DNA of 64,000 nucleotides from positions 16,125,679-16,189,678 of the forward strand of contig JARCOQ010000012.1 in NCBI GenBank assembly GCA_029207755.1, written 5' to 3'. Both the position numbers and the translations under genes were made by a program. Shown here piece after piece: positions 16,936-29,613 of the stretch. A model generated the notes under the pieces. It was not told where the DNA came from. It did not search any database and saw only the letters and a list, made by a program, of their open reading frames with translations. Each line of letters starts with the position of its first letter. The stretch's first letter is position 1. Source of the stretch: Chamaea fasciata. Lineage: Eukaryota > Chordata > Aves > Passeriformes > Sylviidae.

Positions 16936-17617
16936 ATATGCCAAGGCTGTTTATTGAGGAACGCGGGCAGGAACGGCGAGGGGGTCCAGGGACACAGAAC
17001 AGAAGTTCACGGACGAGAACAGCTCCGAACAGAATCGGGGAAGAGAAAGAAGAAGAGGCTCAGGGCACACGGTTATAAACGAGACAAAAAGGGCGGATCT
17101 GGGGGTGGAGGTCTAATAGGGATGGGGAAGAGTGGTGCAGAGGGGGAAATAGGAACCGGGGAGAGCCAGCAGGGTAACGGGGTGGGACACTGCGGCAAGA
17201 CAGAGCCTGGGGGGTTCGGGGGAAGGGAGGACATTCTAGGAGGGGTCTGGATATGGTGAACGCAGGCTGAACATGGTGACAAAGACTTTAACAAACCAAC
17301 AGAACAATGAAACTTAAGAGGTATTAACACGTGGCTGCGAAGGCCCCTGGGAGGAAGGCTTTCCTCACCCTCACCTAGCGGGGCGTTTCTCCTCAGCCCC
17401 TCCACGGCTGAGGCACAATAACCGTGCTGGCAGGGCCCCGGGCCCCCACAGCCGGGCTCCCCGGGGCATGGGCACGGCCCTGAGCCTGCCGGAGCTCCAG
17501 GACTGTTTGGATCCTGCTCCAGGGATGCCCCGGCTGGGATTGCTGGGACAGGAGCTGGGCTGGATGATCACACGGAGAAGGATGGAGAGGGATTGTTTCC
17601 AAGGAAAAGCATGTGGT

Positions 17618-17764
17618 GGCGGGACATCAGCTCAGCTGGTCGGAGCGTGGTGTTGATAACACGAGGGCTGTGGGTTTGGACCCTGTATGGGCCATTCACT
17701 TCAGAGCTGGACCTGCTGATCCTTGTGGGTCCCTTCCAACTCAGAATATTCTGTGATCCTGTGA
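17618..17764 (+). mobile_element. tRNA-Ile-derived SINE with CR1-like tail (TguSINE1 type)
   Basis: The head reads as a decayed tRNA-Ile gene: a box A region CAGCTCAGCTGGTCGGAGCG, then GTGGTGTTGATAAC, then a box B region GGGTTTGGACC, ending TGGGCCA. It continues into a CR1-type tail (ATTCACTTCAGAGCTGGAC, then CCCTTCCAACTCAGAATATT). This head-tail combination is the passerine SINE mobilised by CR1. Changes in box B mean it is not a live tRNA gene. Confidence 0.85.
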
Positions 17765-17835
17765 CTTGGGGGATGGGTTCCTACTGACAGGGTGTAGATT
17801 TAGATGAGATCTTGGGAGGAAATTCTTGACAGCAC

Positions 17836-18037
17836 AGGTTGGTGAGACCCTGACACAGGGTGCCCAGAGAAGCTGTGGCTGCCCCTGGATCCCTGACAGT
17901 GTCCAAGGCCAGGTTGGACTTTGGGGCTTGGAGCAGCCTGGGACAGCGGAAGGTGTCCCTGCCCATGGCAGGGGGTGGAACGAGATGAGCTTTAAGGCCC
18001 TTCCAACCTAAACCATTTCCATAATTCTGTGATTCTG
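17836..18037 (+). mobile_element. CR1 LINE 3' end
   Basis: The sequence contains the classic CR1 3' segment: GGGTGCCCAGAGAAGCTGTG, a TCCAAGGCCAGGTTGGAC block, GGTGTCCCTGCCCATGGCAG and the closing CCTTCCAACC with ATTCTGTG repeats. It is a 5'-truncated plus-strand copy, as usual for CR1. A second short SINE/CR1 tail follows at about 18,040-18,084. Confidence 0.9.
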
Positions 18038-18089
18038 TCATCCCTGTGGGTCCCTTCCAGCTCTGAATATTCTGCGACTCTGTGAAATA

Positions 18090-21000
18090 TTTGCACTGGT
18101 TACAGTTGTGTAATTGTGGGTTACAGGAAAACTGCTCTGATCTGCACCACTGAAGACCTGGCCCATGGGCTCCAAGTTCCGAGTGGCTGCTAAAACCTTA
18201 AATTAAAACTTAGCATTTGTATTCAGCACGTGATGGATTATTAGGCAAACTGATCAATACATTTTGCAATGGCTTCAGTAATCCCATCCCCATCCTAAAT
18301 CTGTGGTTTTTTTTTTTTTTTTTACTTGGTACTTTGAATTCTTAGATAAGACCAGGTGCTCAATTGGTTTGCAAAAAATCTGTTTGGAAAAACCAAACTG
18401 CACATTCCATGGTAAACAGTGCATGTTTACAATTAAAGACCAGAAGCAGTTACACAAATTTCAGTCTCCTTATCTACTCCTTTAGATTGTGTAGTTTTTT
18501 TATGTTGAAAATGTCATGAATATGAACCTTCATACTTTCCTAATCTGTTTTCTGTCTGGGCTGAAATTTTATTATTTTACTGAAATAGAAAAGTGATATA
18601 AATGTCATTCAGTATTGGATATTTATAAATGTTAAGCATGAAAATGTTTTGGTTTTACAACTCATCTGATAAGCCCAACAAACCATCAATAACCCTAGGA
18701 AACACGGAGTGGTGGATGTCAGAACTATAGATGATTACCTAGATTTTAAATTTGAATAATTCTCGAAAATATCCTAACACCAGTTCATAAGTAGATGAAG
18801 GATAAATTCTGCAAGCTCAGAAATTCTGATGGCCAACATGGAGGAAAAGACCAGTATTTACTAACAAAATCTTTGAGGCCCTAACAGAAATGGTGGAGTG
18901 ACTGAAGGAGACCTTTATATATCTTTTGCTGCATTTGGTTTGTAGACAGGAGAAATGTTTCAGTCTCCTGGATTGTCTGTGTTAGAAAGTCATATTGAGG
19001 GAGGATCTGATTAGGACTGGGGCAACAGAGCAGAGACAAGGAATCAGGACTTCTGGATTTCATTCCCAGCTCAGACAGAGTTTATTTACTGTATGCCCAT
19101 GGCCAATTTATTTTCCTGACTGCTCCTGATGTACCTCTGACCTCCCTCTGTGCCTGCTTTCCCCCTCTGCTCTTGTAACCGGCTGACCTCAGTGTTGGAG
19201 TCTGCTGTGCCCTGGGCTGAGGGGTCCTTGTCCGTTTTGGCCGTGACTTCCAAGAAGCCCCATGGATATCATCACTGGTGGTCACAGGCACGATTTGATA
19301 AAAGACTGTGACCTGATTCCTGGCATGTGAAGCTCCAGGCGTTGCAGTCTGATGTGTCTGTGAGCCAACAGGAGCTGCTCCATGCCTGCCATGCTGTGCA
19401 TGTCTGATCCCATTCCCCTAGCCCCAACAGCTGGATGGGATGTTTCACCTCGGGAGCAATGGGTGGTCTGGGAAGCAGCCTGCTCTGCTCTTGGGGAGCT
19501 GGACTCATCTCCATTGCAGAGATGTTTAATAAAAATATTTGTTCAACAATGGCTTTATCTGAGTGTGTGATCACAGCTGTTTTATTTTAGCAACCTAACA
19601 GCAATAACAATTAAATCCATATTTCTCCTTGGATATTTATTTTCCTGAATTCATTCTCAGTGCGGTGAAAGAATTTGGTGTGAATTGCTGAGTTAAAATA
19701 GGACTGCTTGCAGTGGATTTCAGGTTGCTTGTATTACCTTTGTATGATTCTTCTATTACTTGAGACATTAAACCACTATAAAAATGTATACTGCAGGGAG
19801 TCCATGTTTTGAAATATTCTAAAACTCTTCTTCATAATCACTATTTTTAATTCTTAACATTGTTCTATTCTGCAAAGCCATGTTTCATTTTTAGGAGAGC
19901 TAAATGCCATTCTTCCCATAACAACCTGTAAGAAAAATGTGGTCTATGCATTTTAGTAAGATAAAAGAAAAAAGAAATCCCTTTTCCAATGCCATGCAAC
20001 CACTGTATTCAAGTGAAGATAGCTCATCTCTAAATCTCAGTTTTATAAACCCATCTATTTCAGTGTTGCCAATGCCTTCTGTTGAGATGTTCAGTATTGA
20101 AGATGACACTTTTGTAGGAACTGGCTTAGAAAGGTTTTACTGCTGCCACTTATGTTCCTTACAGGCCCTGGCTGTGGAAAGCCACCTCCAGTGCCACTGG
20201 CTGTGCAGGCTTGCCCACAATGTGAAAAGCCAGTTCAGTACAGTTTCCTAAGACAGTGGAAGGAACAAAGAGAAAGTTTCTCTTACTGATTCGTAAGTTT
20301 TCAATTCTTTTGTCAGACCCCAAAGATCTACTTTCAACATAGATCACTTTTATCCCCATTAGAGATAATAAAAAGTCCTTTCTTAACTGAAATGAAGGGA
20401 TTGTGCCCTGAATGCCCATTTTTATTGGAGTCCTCTACAGCAAAATGTCCAGAAATTCGGAGCAGTTCACTACATTTTTATTCTGCATATATACCTGAAT
20501 TCAGGTAATTGCTTTTCTTCAGTCTACACAACCTATATCTCAGACTGGCACATTTTATATCTTCTTAACACATATATTTTGCTAACTTTAAACATGACTG
20601 CTTCATGGCAGTTGACAGCTGTCACTGAAACAGGACAGGAAATTGGAAAGATGATGGATTCTTCTTATGTTTGTCTTTGGATTACTCTCAAGTAAATCCT
20701 CCAGTGTTAATAAATAATGTAGCTTTCTCATGAAGCCTTCTTAGGCAAATTTTTAAAAAAAGCTGCAGTTCTGAAAAAGAATAAGTTCTCAGCACTCATA
20801 TTTCTGAAACTGACTTCATTGTCCTTTCAAAAATATTTTGTTAGTGTTTAGAAAAGGTGCAAACCCCAATCCTCATTGTAACGAGTGTCTTTGTCTTTGC
20901 TTTCCTTCTGAAGCCATCATTTTAATCTGGTGTGGGGGCAAGTGCTGTTTATGTAAAATATATGAAGGGGTACTATTTAAATTTCCTGTCACACACAAGC

Positions 21001-24000
21001 ATATGGGAAATATGGACTTATCCTGTGCAGCACCATACATTTAACATGGGACTACCTATGGAATATTTGCTAGAAGCCATCTCATTGATGTCAGTTAGGC
21101 TTTTAAGGGATTGAAGCAAATTGGAGCACACCTCTCAGCATTTCTGAATTCATTAGCCTTCCACTGACAGCCAGCTCCTCTTCTCCAGTCAGTATGCCCC
21201 AGGTTTTCAGGTCAAAGTATGGGAATTACTTGTATATCACCTTTACTCTGACCACAGCTTGAAAAATGAGTATGTAGTTTTGTGATTACCCAGAGAGAAG
21301 TAGGTTATATAAGATTCTTAATGGAACACATTGTTTCCTGGTTCCCTTATGTCATATAATGGTCTTGACCTGTGAGAAAAGTAATAAAACTCGAATCTGA
21401 ATGGTTGAAAACTAATGCAGTTCTACTGCAGTTAATACACATCTTAATGTGTATTCACTGATAGTAAAACTTATGCGATGGTCTGTTCAAAGAGTAGAAT
21501 TAATGTTAGCTAAATTTTAACCCTCAGATGATACTAATATTTAAAATCTAATAGTTTAGGCTTGTGCTTGTTTGTGTCAAATTATTTTGCTTGAAAGAGA
21601 TTTATAAAATCCACATTTTTAATTTATAAACAACCTTGTTTCATCTAAAAATGTTTATCCCATTTTCCAGTCTGATACTGCTGTACTTGCCCAGCTCTTG
21701 TGTGCCCCAAACTCAGCAAAATTAATTCCCTTTTCACTGTCACAATGACAGCGAGTGTGTTATTCACTGAGGACAAGTTGGGTTTGCTTCCAGCTCTCCT
21801 TGAGGCACCTTGGCTCAGAGCAGAGACCTTGTGTGTCACCAAAAGGATCTTCCAGGCCCATTAATCAGAGCCCCGTAAGTCACGGCACAGTGGACACAGC
21901 CACTGGCTTTGGCTCTGCTCAGCTCTTCACAAGAGTAGGTCATAATGAAGCTAAAACCCGTGGTTGAATATTCATGAAGGCAATTCATTCTTCACTCCTG
22001 ATCTAGTCTTCTCCACATTCCATTTGAGCCTATGCCAAAACTGACATAAAACTAATAACTCAGAGGGAGCCCCCTTATGTAACGCTGGGCCATGCCCTCA
22101 TGTGACATGGCAATTTACTTGTCCTTGTGCATTGCTGCTGCTGGAAGGGTGCATTTCAGAAAGGGCCATGCAGCACTGACTGGAAAAATCTAACTTTGTA
22201 GAAGATGTGGTGCAGTGGTAATGAAGAGAAACCAGGATGGGAGGCCGTGGGTTCAGATGCTGGCTGAAGATCACTCAGTCTGTCCACAAATCTCAAAATG
22301 CAGCACTGTGTTGTAAAGCTGGAAACCCTTTAATATCTTGGATTTTAAGAAAAGAAGAAACTTGAAATCATGGAAGACAGCTGTGATAATTTTGGTCATT
22401 TTTAGACATGTTAAATTTTCATTATAGCAATTATTCTTTTAATTATCTTTTTAAACAGCTTCCATTGTAAAACATCATCCACCACGACTGGCTTTTCAAA
22501 AATGCCTTTTAATCAGTTGGGGTCCAGTTAGGGAAAGCACAGAACTCTGCATTAAAGACTATCTCTCTTGAAGGCAACTGAAACTTCAGGCCTGTGCTGA
22601 GGTTTCAGTCCAGCTTCACTCATGGTGTTGAAGAAGCTGGAATGATTGAGGCACAGAGTAAACTGGAGCTGAAAACCTCTCATATGCAGCTTTGCTGCCT
22701 CTCATCTCCTAATAGGATGTGTGTGAGAGTGGCAGAAGGGAGACCTGTCCAGGTGTCCTAGCCAGAAACTGGGACATTGAGAACTTCCCTTTTCCAGTTC
22801 AAAAAATTCCACAGACAGTGGAATGCTGTCACTAAGAGGCTGTAACTGCAGAGTTTCTGTATGGATAATATGGTGTACAGGGTGAGTCTGCTCAGGAAAA
22901 ACTAGGCAAGCTCTTAAAAGAAAACCAAGTTTTGGACAGCTAGGGGGTATAAATAGTCCTGTTACAGCTGTGTCAATGGGCTCAAAGCAAAGGCTTTGTG
23001 ACTTAAAACAAAAGGATGTTCTTATGTTTAAGCATATTAAAAAAAAAAATCCATCATCTGAAGCTGTGTTTTCTATCTGGAGGCTAGAAAAGGTTGAGGA
23101 ATAGGCTGCCAGGGAGCAGCAGGGGACAGCTGCTGCCTAAAGGAGCCACGCATAGTAACACACAGGCTGAGGTGAGCAACAGAGGTCTGTGGAGGGAACT
23201 GGGATCAACCAGGAGTCCAGATCACAAGGAACGGTCATGGTGATGCCACAGGTCCAAGCTCAAGCTGGGAAGTTAATCCGTAGATCAAGTCCAATGCTCT
23301 CCAGGCCTGTCCACAGCAACAAGACAGATTCCTCCGAGCTGGGGCCAGGGGCACATGGACAGGGCTCTGACAAGGATGGGAGCCCAGTCCTGAGCTTGAA
23401 AGGAGCTGCTGCACCCCCTGTGAGACCAGCCATGGCCAGTGAGGCTGATGGGACACACAGGGACCCAACTGCAGCAGCTTTTCTCTTTAAAGGAGCCCTG
23501 AAGAGTCAGCCTTAGAGTCAATCAGGAGAGAAAATCACAAATAAACCACTGATAATTTTTAATATAATACTTATGCTTGTCTGAAAGACTGAAAAAAATA
23601 GCAAAAACTTCTTTACCAAGAGAAGTAGGAGATCACACAAGATCTGTTCAAACCATAGAGGAAATAGTAATTCCCAAAAACTGACATCTGATATTAACCA
23701 TTCAGGTTTAGCACTGAGGCAGTGAGGTAATTAACAATCTTGACTTGTTTCCATCAAACACTTCCACAGCTATGCATCTTCAGAGGAAGTGAGGAGATAA
23801 ATGCCGTGATGGTAGCACACCAGGGCACCAGCTTTGGATCCTTGTCCCCATTTATGCTGGAAGAGCACTAAAACAATTATTCCTGTGTAGGTATATTCAG
23901 ACAGCCCATCATCATAAAGTTAACAGAAAGCAGACAGAGCTCTCAAATATGTGGAACTTCAGACCTCCCAAGCATTATCAAAGAGGTCATTTCCATTTCC

Positions 24001-27000
24001 ATGTGGGCTTTTTTTCAGAAAGAAATTAAAAAGATCAACTTAATCTTCCATGTCCATGTTTTTTTCCTGCTAACTTGGATTAGACAGGTCTTTTATGTGT
24101 GCTTTTGCATCCTGCACCTATGTATAAGAACCTCTGAGAAGAGAGAGGGAAGGTTTCCCATAGCTCCCAGGACTTACTGGAACAGTGAAAACTTCAAAAC
24201 TGAAATAATCCTGTAAGAGAAACTTCAAGTAAGCACTTCCCTGAGAAATGGGAGATCATATCTGCAAAAGGGAAACTCAAAACCAGTATCTAAGAGACAG
24301 GAGTAACAATTGATACCAAACAAATAATTTATGTGGTGACCAATTTTTCTGTCAGTTCTAAATGTAACTTGTATGTTGCATGACATCGGATATATTGTTC
24401 TATATTGTATGAGACTGATTTCCTTTCTTTGGTTTTCTTCAGTGTAATTTGAAGGTAATAAAAAGTGGGGTTTTCTTCCTTTTTGCATAATATATCTGAT
24501 TCTCAGGTTTGCTGCATAGATAGTAATATGTGTGTTTTATTGAATATCTCTGGCTAAACTTCCTTACTTGCCATCCAAAGGGAGGACAAACCTGTCTGGC
24601 AAACCTGAACTGTGATACCAGGATTGACCTAATCCCTCTCAGTCATGGCTAGGAATAACTTTGGGCCATGTTGTGATACCTTGCTGTAACTGGCCCTACA
24701 GTTCCATTAACATGTCTCATTTACTGAGGAGTTCCTCTGCCTGTGTAACAAAATGTGTGCATGGGCTCAGTGCTGGGCATACAGGGCAGGCTGAAAATCC
24801 CCTCTGAGGAACAATCTGGGACTATTAATAGAGGCATGACTCTGTGGCAAAGGCAGATGGAATTCCTCTCTTGTTCCAAAAACAAAAAGAAGCACGTATT
24901 TTGGGATGTTACTCTGTCTTAATTTTTTGATAGGAAACCTCTTTTTCCTCCTTTCAGGTGATGGTGAGCTTCTTAAGATGGGGACTGTCTTTGGCTGGTG
25001 ACCAGGTGATCTTCATGTGAGGTGATGGATCTTATGACATAGTGCTAAAACTGATGGTGAAAGTGCTGCATTGGGTACAAGTCAAAGGAAGAAACTAATT
25101 GTCGAAGTATCAGGAAAAAATATGGAAGCTACTTTGTGCATATACTTTTGTTGTTGTTATTTCAGCGCATGTAGAAGAAGAAAATTAAGCAATATAAATG
25201 AAGCAGTATTTTATAGTGACGTAACTGTGAATGCAGTTAATTGGCACAGGGGAAATATGATCCTAAAAATAATGTTGGAAATGGAGTCTGGTTAAATAGA
25301 TGATAATGCTTTTGCTGGCCATATGACAAGCCCCAGTACAAGATGTCTAGTCTGTAGACTCCACCACTAAGTAACTCAGTGCCATAATTCATGTAAAACA
25401 ACACAATTTTATCAATCTCCTAATAAAACCAGGTACAAAATGGGTTTGTAGTGCAGCATTTATGCCCTCTGCCCCAAAGGTTGGTGTATTGTCTGCATTA
25501 AATGTTTGAGGCATATTTGAAGGAAGAGTAACTGGATCAAAATGTCTTTGTTGGAAGTGTTTGCCTCCCAGGAGTGCAGGAGCTCGAGTGCTTACCCACA
25601 GTTCTGCAGCAGCTGGTGAGCAGCCAAGCCACTAGAATGGGATGAGAATCTCTAATGTCAGCTTTGGCTTCAGGGATGAAAACCACTACCTTTTACACGG
25701 AGGGGTCTTTCATCTGCAGTGCAGCAATGCATGTTCAGCTGCATTTTAACTAAGTGGATTTATTTCCTACAGCATGTGAAGTGTCTGTTTTGGGATAATA
25801 AGAACTACCATGTTTATGTATACAAGTCCGGTTCTGCTGAAATCAGTGTCGGGATTATTTGATTTCAGTGGAACCAAGGCTTAGTCAGGCCATTTAAATG
25901 TCAAATCACCACAGCAAGCATTTGTGCTTTGAGCAGTGTCAACAGTGTTCCATGCTGAATTATCAACAGCATTCTGTATTTTTACAGCAAAATCACATCT
26001 TGCCTTAGTTTCTGAGGTGGTGGGAAAAGGAATTCTGCTGGCTGGATGAAATCTGAAATGGTTTCACTCTGTACCAGTTGGGAGTCACAGGCCTGGAATG
26101 ACAGGGTCAGGAGAGCAGAAACCATCCTGGTTTGGCATGCAAAGGGAGAGACAGAGATGAGGGACTTGGAAAACATCAGGATGTCTGAATAAACAAATGG
26201 GCTAGACTTGAGCTGGAGTAAAGCTGAGAAGATGCAAGAAATTCAGTGCGACCTACTCTGGTTCACTCCAGGACCACAGAGTTTCCAGGCTTTGACTGAT
26301 CTGTATCATACAGTGGTTCTTTGATTAAGTTTATGCTATCACTAATTATTTGCTGTGTCTTAGGGTCTGACATGCACTTTTTGAGGCCTTTTAAGAACCG
26401 ATTTTACCAAGAAACCACAGGATTCAGGATAATGTGTTTTAGACTGTTTGGTGTCAGTGGTGGTTTTGTCTCTTTGAGGTTTGCTTTGTTCCAAAGCTGT
26501 GGGTTTAGTGGGAAAAATCTTCATGTAGCATCTGGTTTTTCATTGCCTGTTGCTGGTGATGTTTGCTGAAAAAAACCCCACAGCATTTCCAAGTTGCAAG
26601 TGAAATTGTGTGCCCTGTCAGGAACCTTCCCCCAGCCTTTTTAGAGTTCAGGTATGCTCCCCAAATCCTGCTCAGAGCTCTCATTTTATAAATAGTGGCC
26701 AAAGTACAAAAGGCAAAACCTAAACAAAACTGAACATAAGTCTAAAAGCTATAAACCAAAACAGTCCATAAATCAAATGATAAGATACCACAAGATGAAG
26801 AATTCATTAATAACAAGTGTATAAGTTCACTTGGTAGCATGCTGGAAATGTGCCACCTCCTGCAATTGATAATCAAATCCACCTGAGCTAGTGCTTGATG
26901 ACTTAAATAATGTGAAATATATTTTCCATCTACTGTATTAGAAGTTAGATTAGAAAAATCCAAAGAAAGATTTACCTACTCAAGAAAATAAGGAGAGAAA

Positions 27001-28268
27001 GTTGTGTTTTCACAGACATTTCCTTTGCAGTAAATCAACAATTGCCTCCTTTGAGTGTCCACTTATGGAGGAGGAGGAGGTTACCTTTCATTTTCCAGAA
27101 GCAGCAAGATATTTCTGCTCTTGGAAACATTGCCATAAACTAGATACATCTCAAATGGAGTCTAATTTCTCCTTACCTTTCCAAATTTCAGCTGATTCCA
27201 AAATGAGCAATTTTGAAGGGTGAGTGCAGAAGCAAACTGCATCTTTTCAACAGCCCTCTCTGTTTAGTCAGATAAGAATATTTGTGGAATTTAAGGAGAA
27301 CCTTCAAAAGTATTCATGATCCACTGATTGGTTTTTTAGCTGGAAATTGAAATAAATAAACCCAGGCCTGGACCCAAAGACATGTTTTCTTGAGACTTAA
27401 TTTCTTCCTTTATTTTTTGCTTGTTGGTCAGAGCTAAAAAGCGGTCTGTAGACATGGCTCAACTTTGTCATCATGGCAAACTAGATGAAGTGCCCCTAAC
27501 ATAACGTGGAGGAGATGCTGAGCACAAGTAATCCATAAAAGTTGTGAGCGTCCAAAAAGAAGTCTGCAGTGTTATTCTTAAAATTGATTACTTTTTCAAG
27601 TCTGTTAATAAGATAACCATAAGGAAACATGGTATGGTGTGTATGATTGTGTGGCAGCAATTGTGTATTGCTGACTTTTTGCTTGTAACTAGCACATTTT
27701 ACTGAACTATTTATGCAAATAGTTTGATTGAAGTAAACCCTTTTGTTAGATTCAAGTCTGAATGAGTTTTAAGGGCTGCATGTTTCCAGATGTTGGTTTT
27801 TTAGTGAACTGAATAGAAATACTAAATGGTATGGCTTGAATAAGAGCAAGGCACAGGGTAGAAGTTTGCTCAGGATCCTTCAAAACTGCTCCATTTTACA
27901 TAGTGAGAGGAGAAAGCATTTTCCCCAATATGTAAAGAACTGACTACGAAATGTAAGTCTTTTAAAAATATGAGGAAAATAATAAAAAAATGTCTTCCTG
28001 CAAATTTTCCAAATCAGGAAAAGTTGTAACATGCCACAGTCTGCTTTAAATGTTGTTTGGCATTTTCTTAGACCTCTTAGAAGATTCTGTAGGGAGATAG
28101 GAGAAAGGGTAAGTTGTCTGAAAACAGTAACTCCAGGTCTGAAATAATACTGAAATTGAGCAAAAGATCTGAAACACATTGGCTTTTTTAGCATTATATG
28201 GATCAGTGACTATCAGCTGTTTTTGGAAAGGGATGTGATATAAAGGATGATGTAATTCAAAGTAAACT
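18090..28268. other. Gene-poor AT-rich stretch
   Basis: No gene is recognised in 10 kb. Scattered short open frames lack family resemblance. A moderately GC-rich block at 19,060-19,560 ends in a plus-strand AATAAA near 19,527, and another at about 23,090-23,520 may be an old unnamed repeat. A poly(T) run begins near 18,306. Distal regulatory DNA or an intron of an unseen gene are both possible. Confidence 0.5.
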
Positions 28269-28816
28269 TGTGGTGGTTTGAAAGCAAAACCAGTGAGAGA
28301 CTCCAAGTCAGAAATACAATTTAATAGGAAGAAAAAAAAAAAAAAAGTAAAATAAAATAAATGCAATAATACAGAATACCACTGACAGAGTCAGAATACA
28401 ACCTCAGCAGGGTGGTGGAAGCAGTACACATGAGGTGGTCTTCCTGAAGCAGTGACCCCATAGAAAGGTGAGGTAGCTCTTGTCTTCTGGGAATCCAGTG
28501 GGTAAGGGCTATCTTTACTGTCCCAAATCCCAGTTTATATTGAGGTGGGAATGCTTGGCTCCTCCCCTTAGGCAGAGCATCTCACAATGGCATGATGTCG
28601 TTCTCTGAGTCATGCAGTGGGTCCTTGATGGCCCATTAACCAGAGATAGCTCCCAGCGGAGTTACCTGTGAGTCATGGGCAAGGCATTGATGGGCCATTA
28701 ACAGAAGAGAGCCCAGAGGGAGGGAGCCTGGGGAAACACTGCCCCACCTGGTTTCAACACCTCATGAAGATGGTGATAGAATACATTGGGCACTTCCTAC
28801 ACTGAAACCTAGGACA
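28269..28816 (-). mobile_element. Solo LTR, ERVL-like, passerine type
   Basis: The left end TGTGGTGGTTTGAAAGCAAA, followed by GAGAGACTCCAAGTCAGAAA and an A-rich run, is what I know as the end of a common songbird ERVL-like LTR. Read on the minus strand it starts TGTCC and ends CCACA, with TATAAA at 28,534-28,539 and the poly(A) signal ATTAAA at 28,320-28,325. No internal retroviral genes flank it. A clear target-site duplication was not found, so the right end is approximate. Confidence 0.7.
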
Positions 28817-29560
28817 CTTGTCTACATTACTTTCTAGTAAAAAACCCTACATCAAAGCAAACCTCCTAGCAATGAAAATCAGTACAATCTCTGCCATACC
28901 AAATCCCCAATCCAAACCCAAAGTATTGTTTTACTTTGTTGGGTTCTGGAAACACATTTCCCAACCATTAATTGATATCATTAAGTACTGGATGCCATAT
29001 AATGACAGTACACAAATGTGTACTATGTAAGGGAAACATGGCATCAGTTTCCCCTGCAATTTTTAAATTTGAATTTCATGTCTTCTTCATGGGTTTCTAG
29101 AAGAATGCTGCTGGGGGAGCAACAAAGGAATGGAATAAATAAGACTATCCCTCTATTTCTTTAATTACAAATATCAGTTACAAAATGAAATTAAAGAAAG
29201 AAAAAAGAAGAAAAACAAGCTCCTTTGTGTGGTGATTTGATGGGCTTAGGTCAGGTTACACCACAAGTCCTCACTTGGGCCTCATTTTCTTGTCTCCTAT
29301 AGCACTAAATTTCATTTCTTCTGCTTTTGACACAAAGAAGTCCAGACCTGTTGACTTCATTTCCAGGCCATTATACTGGGAGTGGCTAGGCCAGGTAGCA
29401 TCTATTGGCAGGCCTTCACACTATTTCAGTGAACTTCAAATGATCATCTCCTGAGTGTCTCCAGGAATGAGAGACCCAGAAATATCCTTGAGCTGAAAAA
29501 CCTGTCAGCTCTTCTCTGGACCAAGCCCTTAATGACTGTCCTGTTCTTTGAGTCTCAGTC
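28817..29560. other. No gene recognised
   Basis: Unique AT-rich DNA between the LTR and the decayed coding-like stretch. Nothing else recognised. Confidence 0.5.
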
Positions 29561-29613
29561 TCACAATGAACTGAGATTTTTCTTTTTCCTTTTCATGAAG
29601 TCTCTTCAGCTCA

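Larger units (their letters stand above)
16540..17440 (-). mobile_element. Possible LTR-like block (minus strand)
   Basis: On the minus strand a TTTATAACC element (17,071-17,079) is followed about 115 bp later by AATAAA (16,950-16,955), and then by a GC-rich stretch. This TATA/R/poly(A)/U5 order is that of a retroviral LTR. Terminal TG...CA ends and a target-site duplication were not found, and no internal viral genes are present. A simple CpG-island promoter with a chance AATAAA is the alternative. Confidence 0.3.

Noticed and set aside
16535..16944. Overlapping minus-strand frames of 128 and 134 codons in the CpG island
   Set aside because: Three overlapping frames are open because stops are rare in GC-rich DNA; composition is biased and no family is recognised.
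16950..16955. AATAAA as the 3' end of a minus-strand gene
   Set aside because: No coding exons lie to its right; it fits better as part of an LTR-like block or chance.
17618..17690. tRNA-Ile gene
   Set aside because: Box B and the stems carry several substitutions, the anticodon region is altered and a CR1-type tail follows, so it is a SINE head.
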